Shown here: piece by piece, positions 1-6,766 of the stretch
How positions within the stretch are numbered: position 1 is the stretch's first letter
Layout: each line of letters opens with the position of its first letter
NCBI GenBank assembly: GCA_022774755.1
Contig: JALFLK010000031.1
Location: forward strand, 1-56,402
DNA length: 56,402 nt
Direction: 5' to 3'
Origin: a bacterium
Lineage (GTDB): Bacteria > Bacillota > Clostridia > Oscillospirales > Acutalibacteraceae
The notes under the pieces: generated by a model
The model's input: the letters and a program-made list of their open reading frames with translations, nothing else
Told to the model about the DNA's origin: nothing
The model's database searches: none
Position numbers and translations under genes: made by a program

Positions 1-1327
1 CGCTCCAGTCACCGTCAACAATCTTATCCTGACATGTCAGGTCGTATGTAACGGTTACGGTCTTATCGGAAGCGCTGTAAACGCTTGAAACTGCATTTGC
101 TACGTTTGACTTAGCCGTAACCTTCAAGCTTGAAGCTGATGATGTAGGTGCAACCGTAGGCTGAGGAGCTGTTGTCGGCTGAGGAGCTGTTGTCGGCTGA
201 GGTGCTGTTGTAGGCTGGGGTGCTGTTGTAGGAGCAACAGTAGGAGTCGGAGTTGTTGGGTCTGTGCCGCTGATTTTGCCTATTCTTGCCATAGAAACGG
301 TGATATTATCAACGTCATCCTTTTCATGAGATGTGCTGGGGTCTTTTGAATAACTGCCGGTAGCGTTGTCAAGCATTGACGGGTCAAAAGGAATACAGTC
401 AAGAGCAGACTCGCCTCTTGTAGCAAGAAGCATTGCGCCGATTCCGTTATTTTCAATATAATCAGCATCAATGCCTAATGTTGAAAGAGGAATCTTTATT
501 TCATAGAATGAATCATATTTAGTATTGTGGGTTCCCTTGCTTCCGACGAAAGTCTTGTAATCAACCCAGTCGCTGGACTCGCTGAATACATCGTCTGTGC
601 TCACTGAATAATTAAGACCGGTAATTGTGCTTGAAAGGTTGCCCTCAGCCATTTTATACTCGATGCCGTTTTTATAAAAGCCTAAACAGCCGTCGGTGTA
701 GTTTGTGTTGCCCTGTTCGTCAACAGCCTTGAACATTGAAGGTTCGCCCTGGCCGGGCTTACCGCTCATATAGAGAAGTCTGTCAACATGATTTGCAAAA
801 GTAATGCCCATCTGCTGTCCCCAAATGGAGCCGCCGCTGGTGTTTTTGTTTGACATTGAAACACTTGACGGGACAACATCAAGAGCAAGGATAAGGGGAA
901 CATCAAGAACTCGTCCGCCGTCAGAAAGAGGACCGTCGCCTTCTCTTGCCCAGGTGTCCGTTGTGTTTACCATCTGCCAGGCTACATAAAGATTATCATT
1001 ATCCCATGCGCCGTAAAGAGCGGTAGTATCAAGAACGCAGTTCTCGTGACCGCCTTTCCAATGGTTTGCAACGTCCCATGCGCCGCCCTTGGCTATAAGC
1101 ATATCCTCGGACCAATCGCTGAAATCGCCGTCGATTGTAATTGTTTTTTGTTTGCCGACCTTACCGTCGGGATTTGTTGCGTACACGCCGGCAGGTAAAG
1201 TGCCTGCGCTTGAGTTGTCCTGCTCCGTTGTTGCAGCATTTGTTGTTGCGGGGAATACAGCAAAGCAGGAAATAATCATCATTATTGAGAGAATAACGCT
1301 GATTACTTTCTTTGTGTCTTTTAGCAT
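1..1327 (-). CDS. Secreted DOMON/CBM9-like protein with Pro/Thr linker, 3' end outside window
   Basis: The reading frame runs off the window edge, so only the first 442 residues are seen. It starts at an ATG behind a strong AAGGAGGAAG site. Residues 1-31 are a signal peptide (KK, hydrophobic core, TTNA cleavage region). Residues about 45-325 contain the motif IDGDFSDW and a long beta-rich region with ALYGAWDNDNLYVAWQM, which resembles DOMON/CBM9-like sugar-binding modules found on clostridial secreted glycanases. A linker rich in TTAPQP follows, then the start of a second module (TVTVTYDLTCQDKIVDGDW) of a kind I associate with dockerin-bearing ruminococcal proteins. A C-terminal dockerin is plausible but not visible. 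The sugar target is unknown; starch binding is inference from the neighbourhood. Confidence 0.8.
   Translation of the reverse strand, partial: MLKDTKKVISVILSIMMIISCFAVFPATTNAATTEQDNSSAGTLPAGVYATNPDGKVGKQKTITIDGDFSDWSEDMLIAKGGAWDVANHWKGGHENCVLDTTALYGAWDNDNLYVAWQMVNTTDTWAREGDGPLSDGGRVLDVPLILALDVVPSSVSMSNKNTSGGSIWGQQMGITFANHVDRLLYMSGKPGQGEPSMFKAVDEQGNTNYTDGCLGFYKNGIEYKMAEGNLSSTITGLNYSVSTDDVFSESSDWVDYKTFVGSKGTHNTKYDSFYEIKIPLSTLGIDADYIENNGIGAMLLATRGESALDCIPFDPSMLDNATGSYSKDPSTSHEKDDVDNITVSMARIGKISGTDPTTPTPTVAPTTAPQPTTAPQPTTAPQPTTAPQPTVAPTSSASSLKVTAKSNVANAVSSVYSASDKTVTVTYDLTCQDKIVDGDWS
159..230. repeat. Four tandem 18-bp units encoding the TTAPQP linker
   Basis: Four near-identical 18-bp units (159-176, 177-194, 195-212, 213-230; GGCTGAGGAGCTGTTGTC type) encode a Pro/Thr/Gln linker in the secreted protein on the minus strand. 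The first two units are identical and the others differ by a few bases, so the array is likely to change length by slippage or recombination. Confidence 0.85.
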
Positions 1328-1369
1328 CAAAACTTCCTCCTTGATTTAATAAATAATTAACACAGAATT

Positions 1370-1398
1370 ATTATATTCTTTTTCACTTAAGATTTCAA
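1370..1398 (-). promoter_or_regulatory. Sigma-A promoter of the secreted DOMON-like gene
   Basis: On the minus strand TTGAAA (1393-1398) and TATAAT (1370-1375) are separated by exactly 17 bp, about 43 bp before the ATG. The same box pair and spacing occurs before three other secreted-protein genes in the window. Confidence 0.7.
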
Positions 1399-1400
1399 TT

Positions 1401-1446
1401 AAAAACACCAAATGGACAAAAAGTTTGTTACTTTGACCATTTGGCG
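1401..1446 (-). terminator. Rho-independent terminator after the SpoVM-like gene
   Basis: The arms CCAAATGG (1408-1415) and CCATTTGG (1437-1444) pair, extended by several flanking pairs (CAAA/TTTG and CG/TG). On the minus strand the stem is followed by GTTTTTAATT. It separates the micro-gene pair from the secreted-protein gene downstream. Confidence 0.65.
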
Positions 1447-1484
1447 TTGTGTTCTTTTGGTAAAATTACCTAAATAATTTTCAA

Positions 1485-1577
1485 TTATTGGGGCAAAGGC
1501 TCCACTTTCGGAATTTTATAAATCTTTCTAAGTATAAAGGATAAAAACTTCGGCTTTTCTATAAGTACAACTTTCAT
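1485..1577 (-). CDS. spoVM: SpoVM-like 30-residue peptide
   Basis: Thirty-residue frame MKVVLIEKPKFLSFILRK... ending LPQ, with a very strong GGAGGTAG ribosome site. Bacillus SpoVM is a 26-residue amphipathic helix (MKFYTIKLPKFLGGIVRAML...) that recognises the convex forespore membrane and anchors spore-coat assembly. The shared pattern is M-K-x-x-x-I-x-x-P-K-F-L-x-x-I-x-R, including the helix-breaking proline and basic C-terminal part. The ribosome site lies inside the end of the preceding micro-gene, so the two are translationally coupled. The peptide is longer at its C-terminus than Bacillus SpoVM. The match is made by eye from a short sequence. Confidence 0.65.
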   Translation of the reverse strand: MKVVLIEKPKFLSFILRKIYKIPKVEPLPQ

Positions 1578-1580
1578 ACG

Positions 1581-1724
1581 CTACCTCCTGCTGCATTTTA
1601 TGCAAATTATTACAATGGTGACAGCTGATATGACAACTACACATTCGCAGGGTAAAATTGTCGCCGTCAATAGTCCCAGCCCGAAAGCCGCCGCTGTCTT
1701 AACCTGTGATTTGCAGTTACTCAT
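1581..1724 (-). CDS. Small single-pass membrane protein upstream of spoVM-like gene
   Basis: A 47-residue frame starting MSNCKSQVKTAAAFGLGLLT and ending IKCSRR. The middle (residues about 11-42) is a hydrophobic membrane segment interrupted by an LPCEC motif; cysteines occur at 4, 28, 30, 41 and 44. AGGG at the right distance favours the ATG at 1724; an in-frame ATG at 1730 is also possible. The stop codon overlaps the ribosome site of the SpoVM-like gene, so they form a small operon. I recall similar tiny FGxGLL...LP membrane proteins in Clostridia but cannot name a function; a role in sporulation is inferred only from the neighbour. Confidence 0.6.
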   Translation of the reverse strand: MSNCKSQVKTAAAFGLGLLTATILPCECVVVISAVTIVIICIKCSRR

Positions 1725-1799
1725 TTTCATCACCCTTAATATATTATCGCCCTGTGCCGAATTTGTTACTGATTTTATTTTTATGATTTTATTTTTATG

Positions 1800-1828
1800 T
1801 TGAAGATTATTTTTTCAACTGGTATAAT
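1800..1828 (+). promoter_or_regulatory. Sigma-A promoter of the pseudouridine synthase gene
   Basis: TTGAAG (1800-1805) and TATAAT (1823-1828) with a 17-bp spacer, 30 bp before the start codon; the ribosome site GGGAGG lies at 1848-1853. Confidence 0.75.
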
Positions 1829-1858
1829 CGTTAGTGAAAATCCTTTTGGGAGGATAAT

Positions 1859-2833
1859 ATGAGAGAAGTTTTAATAGAAAAAAATGACTCCGGTCAGCGG
1901 CTTGATAAATTTTTGCAGAAAAAGTTTAAGACTATGCCTAAATCCTTAATGTACAGATATTTACGGACAAAATACATTAAGCTAAACGGTAAGAAAACCG
2001 ACGGCGATGTGTTTTTGAAAAAGGGCGATGTGCTGACCTTTTACATTAAAGAGGAATTTTTTGAAAACTCCCACAGCCCTAAAAAGTACGAGTTTTTGAA
2101 AGCACCCAAAAAGTTTGACATTGTGTATGAGGACGAAAACATAATTTTAATTGACAAAAAGCCCGGACTGATTGTTCATCCCGATAAAAACTATCATTTC
2201 GACTCCCTTGTTGCAAGGGTAAAACACTATCTTTATGATAAAAAGGAATACAATCCCGAAAACGAGAACTCCTTTGCTCCGGCACTTGTAAACAGGCTTG
2301 ACCGCAACACAGGCGGAATTGTCATAGCCGCAAAAAATGCAGAAGCTCTGAGAATCTTAAACGATAAAATGAAAACAAGGCAGATTAAAAAATATTATCT
2401 TTGCCTTGTTGAGGGGCATTTAAAGAAAAAAAGCGATATTGTCACCGGTTATGTTACCAAAAACGAGGCAAAAAACAAGGTTATCGTAAAATCTTCTAAA
2501 TCGGAAAACAGCAAGGAAATTAAAACCGGCTACAAGGTTATTAAAGAGGATAAAAGCTCTAGCCTTTTGGAAATTGAGCTTTTTACGGGAAGAACCCACC
2601 AGATAAGGGCGCAGATGGCATATTTGGGACATCCGCTTTTAGGGGACAGTAAATATTCCAATATAAACAATGGGAGAAAAAACAAAACAACGCCTGATAA
2701 ATATAAATATCAGGCGCTGTACTCATACAGACTTGTATTCAGTTTCAGCGATGACGCAGGAATTTTAAATTACCTTAACGGCAGAGAGTTTACAGTTAAA
2801 GCCGTGCCTTTTGCCAAAGATTTCGGAACATAA
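1859..2833 (+). CDS. RluA-family 23S rRNA pseudouridine synthase
   Basis: Residues 1-65 form an S4 RNA-binding domain (SGQRLDKFLQ, then KKGDVLTF). Residues about 85-300 are the RluA/RluD-type catalytic domain, with the hallmark NRLDRNTGGIVIAAKN holding the catalytic aspartate, followed by TGRTHQIRAQMAYLGHPLLGD. The enzyme isomerises uridines in 23S rRNA; the exact sites (RluC- or RluD-like) cannot be told from sequence alone. At 324 residues it has the usual family length. Its 3' end is convergent with pgeF, leaving only 2 bp between stop codons, and its late coding region contains an apparent terminator for pgeF. Confidence 0.9.
   Translation: MREVLIEKNDSGQRLDKFLQKKFKTMPKSLMYRYLRTKYIKLNGKKTDGDVFLKKGDVLTFYIKEEFFENSHSPKKYEFLKAPKKFDIVYEDENIILIDKKPGLIVHPDKNYHFDSLVARVKHYLYDKKEYNPENENSFAPALVNRLDRNTGGIVIAAKNAEALRILNDKMKTRQIKKYYLCLVEGHLKKKSDIVTGYVTKNEAKNKVIVKSSKSENSKEIKTGYKVIKEDKSSSLLEIELFTGRTHQIRAQMAYLGHPLLGDSKYSNINNGRKNKTTPDKYKYQALYSYRLVFSFSDDAGILNYLNGREFTVKAVPFAKDFGT
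2672..2716 (-). terminator. Terminator of pgeF embedded in the opposing gene
   Basis: CGCCTGATA (2691-2699) and TATCAGGCG (2708-2716) form a perfect 9-bp stem with an 8-nt loop. On the minus strand the stem is followed by TTGTTTTGTTTTTTC, a classic intrinsic terminator. It lies about 120 bp beyond the pgeF stop, inside the 3' coding part of the convergent pseudouridine synthase gene. Confidence 0.7.
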
Positions 2834-2835
2834 AG

Positions 2836-3666
2836 TCATATCAGGCACATCATAGCGCACATTGTTCCTCTCTCGCCCTTTGTTGCCCTGTGGCTCCAGA
2901 GCAGGTCGCTGTTACAGCAGGTGCAAAGGTCGCTTATGGTGATATTTTTCGGATTAACTCCTGCTTTAACGAGAATCTGTCTGTTTGCCTCAAGTAAGTC
3001 AAGCATATATTTTCCGTTATCTTTCGGGAATACAAAGGCGCTTGTATCCAAATCGTTTAGGTTTAAGAAGTTTTCGGCGCAGGGCAAATCAACCTCATAA
3101 CAGCATTTTGAAATTGCAGGGCCTATTGCAGAAACTATGTCGCCGGGGTCTGTGCCGAAGCACTGGTGCATTTTCTCCACTACTTTCTCCCCTATTCTGC
3201 CAGCCGTACCTCTCCAGCCTGCGTGAGCAAGAGCTATGGCTTTATTTTTGGTATCCACAAAAAACAAGGGCGTGCAGTCGGCGTAGTAGGTTACAAGGGT
3301 TACGCCTTTCTCGTTTGTAATCAATGCGTCAACGCTTTGCATATCTCTTGGCTTATATATTCCAACGCCCCTGTCCTTTGATGTTACTTTCCTTACATAG
3401 GTGTGATGGTCCTGGGCTGAGGCTGTCAGGCTTTCGTATTCAAAGCCTGCGCTTTTGCATAAAAGCTTATAATTTTCAGTGACATTTTCTTTACAGTCGC
3501 CTCTGTTAAAAGCAAGGTTCATTGAAGAAAAAATCCCCTTTGATACTCCGCCTAATCTTGTTGAAAATCCATGACGGATAAATGGTAATTCTGATAAAGA
3601 ATTATATGTCAGATAAGGTATGGTATCTTTGTTATTAAGGGTCATTGTTTTGGAATTTAACTCCAT
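2836..3666 (-). CDS. pgeF: PgeF/YfiH-type laccase-domain protein
   Basis: A 276-residue protein of the YfiH/PgeF (laccase domain) family, known as a peptidoglycan editing factor that removes wrongly incorporated residues from cell-wall precursors and, in some members, as a purine nucleoside phosphorylase. Visible family motifs are HGFSTRLGG near the N-terminus, the metal-site histidine in the AQDHHTYVRKV region, YYADCTPLFF and ALAHAGWRGT (His/Cys ligands), and a C-terminal SHRATKGERGTMCAMM. The ATG at 3666 has AGGAAAGG just upstream; an upstream in-frame ATG at 3699 lacks a good ribosome site. Confidence 0.88.
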   Translation of the reverse strand: MELNSKTMTLNNKDTIPYLTYNSLSELPFIRHGFSTRLGGVSKGIFSSMNLAFNRGDCKENVTENYKLLCKSAGFEYESLTASAQDHHTYVRKVTSKDRGVGIYKPRDMQSVDALITNEKGVTLVTYYADCTPLFFVDTKNKAIALAHAGWRGTAGRIGEKVVEKMHQCFGTDPGDIVSAIGPAISKCCYEVDLPCAENFLNLNDLDTSAFVFPKDNGKYMLDLLEANRQILVKAGVNPKNITISDLCTCCNSDLLWSHRATKGERGTMCAMMCLI

Positions 3667-3692
3667 AACTTTTCCTTTCCTGCGGAATTTAT

Positions 3693-3721
3693 TTGACACA
3701 TATAGTTTAAAGTCATAATTT
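3693..3721 (+). promoter_or_regulatory. Promoter candidate for the Cys-rich small protein
   Basis: TTGACA (3693-3698) and TAATTT (3716-3721), 17 bp apart, pointing toward the gene at 3814. The -10 box is imperfect. Confidence 0.45.
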
Positions 3722-3740
3722 CCGCTAGTTGATTTAAAAT

Positions 3741-3769
3741 ATTTTACAATATTTTATGTTTGTTTTCAA
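3741..3769 (-). promoter_or_regulatory. Promoter of pgeF
   Basis: On the minus strand TTGAAA (3764-3769) and TAAAAT (3741-3746) with a 17-bp spacer. It overlaps the divergent promoter candidate region, leaving both start sites in about 150 bp. Confidence 0.6.
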
Positions 3770-3813
3770 TAAGAAGAAATGATATTTTAATTTTATGATA
3801 AAAGAGGATTATT

Positions 3814-4017
3814 ATGAAAAAAGTTTTCGGAAATAATATTCAGCCTGACTGCTCATATTGCAGTAACTGTTCTTCAGGCGAAAACGGACATATTTGCCTT
3901 AAAAATAAAACCCTTGAATACGGAAGATGCAAAGCGTTTAGCTATGATCCGCTTAGGCGTGTTCCAAAAGTTCAGCCGGGTATTGCGAAAATGTCAGCCG
4001 ATGATTTTGTTCTGTAA
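3814..4017 (+). CDS. Conserved Cys-rich small protein
   Basis: A 67-residue soluble protein with cysteines at positions 13, 16, 19, 29 and 39 (CSYCSNC, ICLKNK, RCKAFSYDPLRRVP). I recognise the C-terminal pattern CKxFxYDPLxRxP from small uncharacterised proteins of Ruminococcaceae and relatives; the cysteines suggest a bound metal such as zinc. Ribosome site AGAGGA. It stands alone on the plus strand, followed by a long inverted-repeat element. Function unknown. Confidence 0.75.
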   Translation: MKKVFGNNIQPDCSYCSNCSSGENGHICLKNKTLEYGRCKAFSYDPLRRVPKVQPGIAKMSADDFVL

Positions 4018-4023
4018 AAAACT

Positions 4024-4130
4024 ATATACACATTGCAATTGATTACTCAAAAGGAGTATTTAGGGGGGTGAAAAATTCTATTATTCTGTTGCTAAAAGCA
4101 GATACTCCTTTTATAGTATTCTGTGTATAT
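4024..4130. repeat. Nested inverted-repeat element
   Basis: Outer arms ATATACACA (4024-4032) and TGTGTATAT (4122-4130) enclose inner arms AAAAGGAGTAT (4049-4059) and ATACTCCTTTT (4102-4112), all perfectly complementary; the centre carries GGGGGG. It could be a terminator for the gene at 3814, a regulatory hairpin for the lipoprotein, or a small mobile element. No coding frame is evident. Confidence 0.55.
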
Positions 4131-4201
4131 TACTAAATAAAAAAGTTATAAAATTATTTTTAGAGGAGAAAAAAGAATGCAAAAAACTAATTACCTTAGC
4201 T

Positions 4202-4885
4202 ATGATAATAACTATAGCTGCCTCTGCAGTGTTTTCAGGATGCAGTGCAAAAATAGATGTTTCATCTGATACAGGTGGTGCAACAGATGCAGTAAGCAAT
4301 GAAGTTACCTCTGCTGATACTTCCTCCGACTCCGGCACGGACAAATTAGCGGAAAGCATTGAGGTTACGCCATATGTTTACGAAGACACAACCGGCTGTT
4401 CCTACCTTGTACTCGTTATGAAAAACACCTCAGATACCGATTTCACCCTCAAAATAAATGTCCAGTTTAAAAACAGCAACGGAAAAGTTGTTGAAAACCT
4501 AAACGACGATGTAAATGCGTTTTCTTCCGGCACCGAAGTTGCAAAACAATTTTCTTGCGATAGAGAATATGCTACATACGAGTATAATTTTGAAACTTCA
4601 CAAACAGACTATAATATTCCCATTAATCAGAATCTAAAACATACCGAAAGCATTAACGGCAACACGGTAACTATTACGGCGGAAAATACCGGTGATATTG
4701 CCGCTGAGTTTGTTGATTATACTATCCTATTCTTTAAAGGCGATACGCTTGTTAGGTGCGACGACGGATACATTTCAGACAACGCAATCAAGCCCGGTGA
4801 AACTGCTGTAAAAGAGGAAGATTGCAGTCAGGAATTTGACAATGTAAAAGTGTATCTAAACGGAATAGGGGAATTTAAAGTTTAA
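4202..4885 (+). CDS. Lipoprotein with two beta-sandwich-like repeats; start codon out of frame
   Basis: The body is an intact secreted lipoprotein: hydrophobic segment then FSGC lipobox, a Ser/Thr/Asp-rich spacer, and two repeats with the pattern KNTSDTDFTLKINVQF and ENTGDIAAEFVDYTILFF, like FxLYD-type domains of clostridial lipoproteins. The expected start is the ATG at 4177 behind AGAGGAG, but it is one base out of frame: ATGC plus six A runs into a stop, while the next frame reads KKLITLAMIITIAASAVFSGC, a normal lipoprotein signal. Removing one base after the ATG would restore it. As it stands only the poorly placed internal ATG at 4202 can start the frame. It may be a pseudogene, a slippage-controlled gene, or a sequencing error. 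Confidence 0.65.
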   Translation: MIITIAASAVFSGCSAKIDVSSDTGGATDAVSNEVTSADTSSDSGTDKLAESIEVTPYVYEDTTGCSYLVLVMKNTSDTDFTLKINVQFKNSNGKVVENLNDDVNAFSSGTEVAKQFSCDREYATYEYNFETSQTDYNIPINQNLKHTESINGNTVTITAENTGDIAAEFVDYTILFFKGDTLVRCDDGYISDNAIKPGETAVKEEDCSQEFDNVKVYLNGIGEFKV

Positions 4886-4921
4886 TAACGTATTTTATTG
4901 TTAGATTTACTTAATAAATTC

Positions 4922-4968
4922 AGCCGTCGGACATACAAATGATGCGTATGTCCGACGGCTTTTGTGTT
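4922..4968 (+). terminator. Strong intrinsic terminator after the lipoprotein
   Basis: A perfect 15-bp stem, 4922-4936 with 4946-4960 (core GCCGTCGGACATAC), a 9-nt loop and a TTTTGTGTT tail on the plus strand. It also separates the convergent minus-strand sigma-like gene. Confidence 0.85.
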
Positions 4969-4996
4969 ATTCGCCTAAGCTATATTGCAATCATAG

Positions 4997-5305
4997 TCAG
5001 CGGATAAAATACAAAGGCACATATTCTCTCAGTTTTACCTTTGCCTTTGTTATCTCTCTTGAAACGGTGGATTTATGTCTTCCGTGTTCGTAGGATATCT
5101 GATTTACCGTTTTCCCATTGATAAAATGCTCGGTAAAATACAGCTTTTCCTTTTTACTGAGGGCAATATCAATAGTCTTTTGCAGAAATTTCAACATAGA
5201 TTTTTTGGGATTATATGACTTGCCTGAATTTCGGTTATAGTATTCATAAAACAGAGAGTCGCCGTTTACATCGTTAATGTTAATTACTGTATTAGGATTT
5301 TTCAT
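4997..5305 (-). CDS. Small sigma-70 region 4-like HTH protein
   Basis: A 102-residue basic protein. Residues about 45-95 (SKKEKLYFTEHFINGKTVNQISYEHGRHKSTVSREITKAK) look like a sigma-70 region 4 / MarR-like helix-turn-helix that binds DNA; no region 2 is present, so it is not a complete sigma factor. Such stand-alone proteins are common in phages and integrative elements of Firmicutes. Its start overlaps the end of the upstream gene by 14 bp, so the two are co-translated. No integrase or relaxase is nearby. The target promoter is unknown. Confidence 0.7.
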   Translation of the reverse strand: MKNPNTVININDVNGDSLFYEYYNRNSGKSYNPKKSMLKFLQKTIDIALSKKEKLYFTEHFINGKTVNQISYEHGRHKSTVSREITKAKVKLREYVPLYFIR

Positions 5306-5519
5306 ATTTCTTCGCCCTTTCGCTTAAAACATTTGCAGTTTGAATACACTCGCCGTACATTCCTCTTACCATTGCAAGCTTTGAATTGTATTCCCTGGGA
5401 TTTTGGGCTTTGAGAGTTTTGTCGGATTTAATTTTTTCTATATACCTTTTTAATATGGCGGTTGAGGCTAAATATTCCCCCGCCATTTGTGTATAGTTTA
5501 TTGTTTTTACTTCATTCAT
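5292..5519 (-). CDS. Small helical protein paired with the sigma-like gene
   Basis: A 75-residue predicted all-helical, charged protein (INYTQMAGEYLASTAILKRYIEKIK ... NSKLAMVRGMYGECIQTANVLSERAKKY, seen as two helical stretches). I do not recognise a named family, but the pairing of such a protein with a small sigma-region-4 protein is familiar from clostridial accessory regions. It is the first gene of a two-gene transcript whose promoter lies beside a LexA-type box. Function unknown; a regulatory or mobile-element role is inferred. Confidence 0.65.
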   Translation of the reverse strand: MNEVKTINYTQMAGEYLASTAILKRYIEKIKSDKTLKAQNPREYNSKLAMVRGMYGECIQTANVLSERAKKYEKS

Positions 5520-5560
5520 CTTGTTATCAGTTCCTTTTCTGCTAAATTTTCATTATTCGT

Positions 5561-5584
5561 ACAGACCTCGGGGCTCAGGTCTGT
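5561..5584 (-). promoter_or_regulatory. Hairpin at the 5' end of the sigma-like transcript
   Basis: ACAGACCT (5561-5568) and AGGTCTGT (5577-5584) form a perfect 8-bp stem with an 8-nt loop. Counting from the -10 box, it would sit at the very 5' end of the transcript, so it may stabilise the mRNA or act as an operator. Confidence 0.5.
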
Positions 5585-5590
5585 AATTAT

Positions 5591-5619
5591 ATTTTAGCAA
5601 CCATTTTTCACTGTTTCAA
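5591..5619 (-). promoter_or_regulatory. Promoter of the two-gene sigma-like module
   Basis: TTGAAA (5614-5619) and TAAAAT (5591-5596) on the minus strand, 17 bp apart, about 70 bp before the first start codon. Confidence 0.65.
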
Positions 5620-5627
5620 CAATTTAT

Positions 5628-5641
5628 AGAACATTCGTTCG
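5628..5641. promoter_or_regulatory. LexA (SOS) box candidate
   Basis: The minus-strand sequence CGAACGAATGTTCT fits the Gram-positive LexA consensus CGAACRNRYGTTYG at 13 of 14 positions (GAAC N4 GTTC core intact). It lies about 8 bp upstream of the -35 box of the small two-gene module, so that module may be damage-inducible. Confidence 0.55.
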
Positions 5642-5766
5642 TATTTTTGTGATACTGTCCCATTGTCAGGACTTTGCGAAGGGAAAACAAAAAGCAAATT
5701 AAAAGCAAATAAATAGTAAATAAGAATAAGAAAAACAAAGTAAAAAAACAACGAAAATAAAAACAA

Positions 5767-5794
5767 GGAAGAGAATTTTTATCAACTCTCTTCC
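5767..5794 (-). terminator. Terminator of the exonuclease transcript
   Basis: GGAAGAG and CTCTTCC arms (5767-5773 and 5788-5794); on the minus strand the stem is followed by TTGTTTTTATTTT. The remaining 125 bp up to the LexA box is A-rich and shows no gene. Confidence 0.75.
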
Positions 5795-5815
5795 CTGTTT
5801 CTGATTTATTAAATT

Positions 5816-6763
5816 CTATTTTATATTTTTGTTTTGCTTAGCCTTATTTACAGCTCGCCGGGCTTTTTTCTCTTTGCCTTTTTCGATTTCCTGTTGAATG
5901 TGCTGTTGTTTTTCCTTTATTTCTTCTTTTGAAATCAGCTTCTTTTTTACCGCCGTTTCGTCATATCTGAGCTTAAATGAAATTCTGCCCAAGTATTCAT
6001 CACGGCAAGTATCACAGGCAAAATCTGCGGCAAAGCATTTGCCCTTAAGCGCCCACGGTGTTTTTTGAGTCATTTTTCGGGAGCATTGGGGGCAATCAAA
6101 AAACATTACCGATTTATCAATATTCGGGTTATTTATATCGGTTAAATAGTGGTTTTTAAAGGTTAGCTTCCGATAAAACTCATCTGTCTTGGCAAGCTCT
6201 GTCATTGCACGGAGTTTCGGCTCGTCGTACAGCTTTTTCAGGCAATAAAAGCTAAGCTCTGCGTCGTCTGCCGCCCTGTGCTCGGAGAAGTTTTCTCTAT
6301 CTATTTTAAGCATCTCACAACAAGCGGAAAGCCCCAGCTGATTGGACGAACTGTACTGTCCCAGGGACTTTTCGCAGTAGCTTTGCAGGTTGCAGTATTT
6401 TGTAAGGAACGGAAGCTTTTCCGAATGATAATAGTAGCTGTAATTATCAATCAGCGCCAGTATATCCGAGGTGCTCCAGGTAAGGAGTACGCCGTCGCCT
6501 AAAAATTTTTCAAAGCATTTTACAACGTGAGAAAAAGTATTGTGGGCAGATTCCAGCTGGTCAAATGTGATGTGAGTAAGCTCCTGAACATGGGTGCTTA
6601 ACTTTTTGCCGATTTGCGGAGTGATAAGCATTGAAAATCTGTCGGTAATCTGCATACTTTCGTCGGTTTTAACAGCGCCGAACTCGATTATCTCGTTGAC
6701 ATATTTTTTCTTTTTACTGCTGAAAGAAGTGTTCCATTCAAGGTCTAAGATAACATAATTCAT
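5816..6763 (-). CDS. DEDDh 3'-5' exonuclease-domain protein
   Basis: Residues 1-180 form a DnaQ/KapD-like exonuclease fold: LDLEWN at residues 6-11 (catalytic Asp and Glu), a mid-domain aspartate region (TWSTSDILALIDNY), and EHRAADDAELSF carrying the final His and Asp. The C-terminal part has two CxxC pairs (FDCPQCSRKM and CDTCRDEY), suggesting a zinc ribbon, and a Lys/Gln-rich coiled tail. It probably trims RNA or DNA 3' ends. It starts 3 bp after the typA stop, so the two share a transcript. The substrate is not known. Confidence 0.8.
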   Translation of the reverse strand: MNYVILDLEWNTSFSSKKKKYVNEIIEFGAVKTDESMQITDRFSMLITPQIGKKLSTHVQELTHITFDQLESAHNTFSHVVKCFEKFLGDGVLLTWSTSDILALIDNYSYYYHSEKLPFLTKYCNLQSYCEKSLGQYSSSNQLGLSACCEMLKIDRENFSEHRAADDAELSFYCLKKLYDEPKLRAMTELAKTDEFYRKLTFKNHYLTDINNPNIDKSVMFFDCPQCSRKMTQKTPWALKGKCFAADFACDTCRDEYLGRISFKLRYDETAVKKKLISKEEIKEKQQHIQQEIEKGKEKKARRAVNKAKQNKNIK

Positions 6764-6766
6764 CAG

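Noticed and set aside
159..230. CRISPR-like array
   Set aside because: Units are contiguous 18-bp repeats without spacers and encode a protein linker in frame.
1600..1803. 67-codon plus-strand frame
   Set aside because: It is antisense to the micro-gene pair at 1485-1724, lacks a ribosome site and has no family look; the minus-strand frames have strong sites and coding character.
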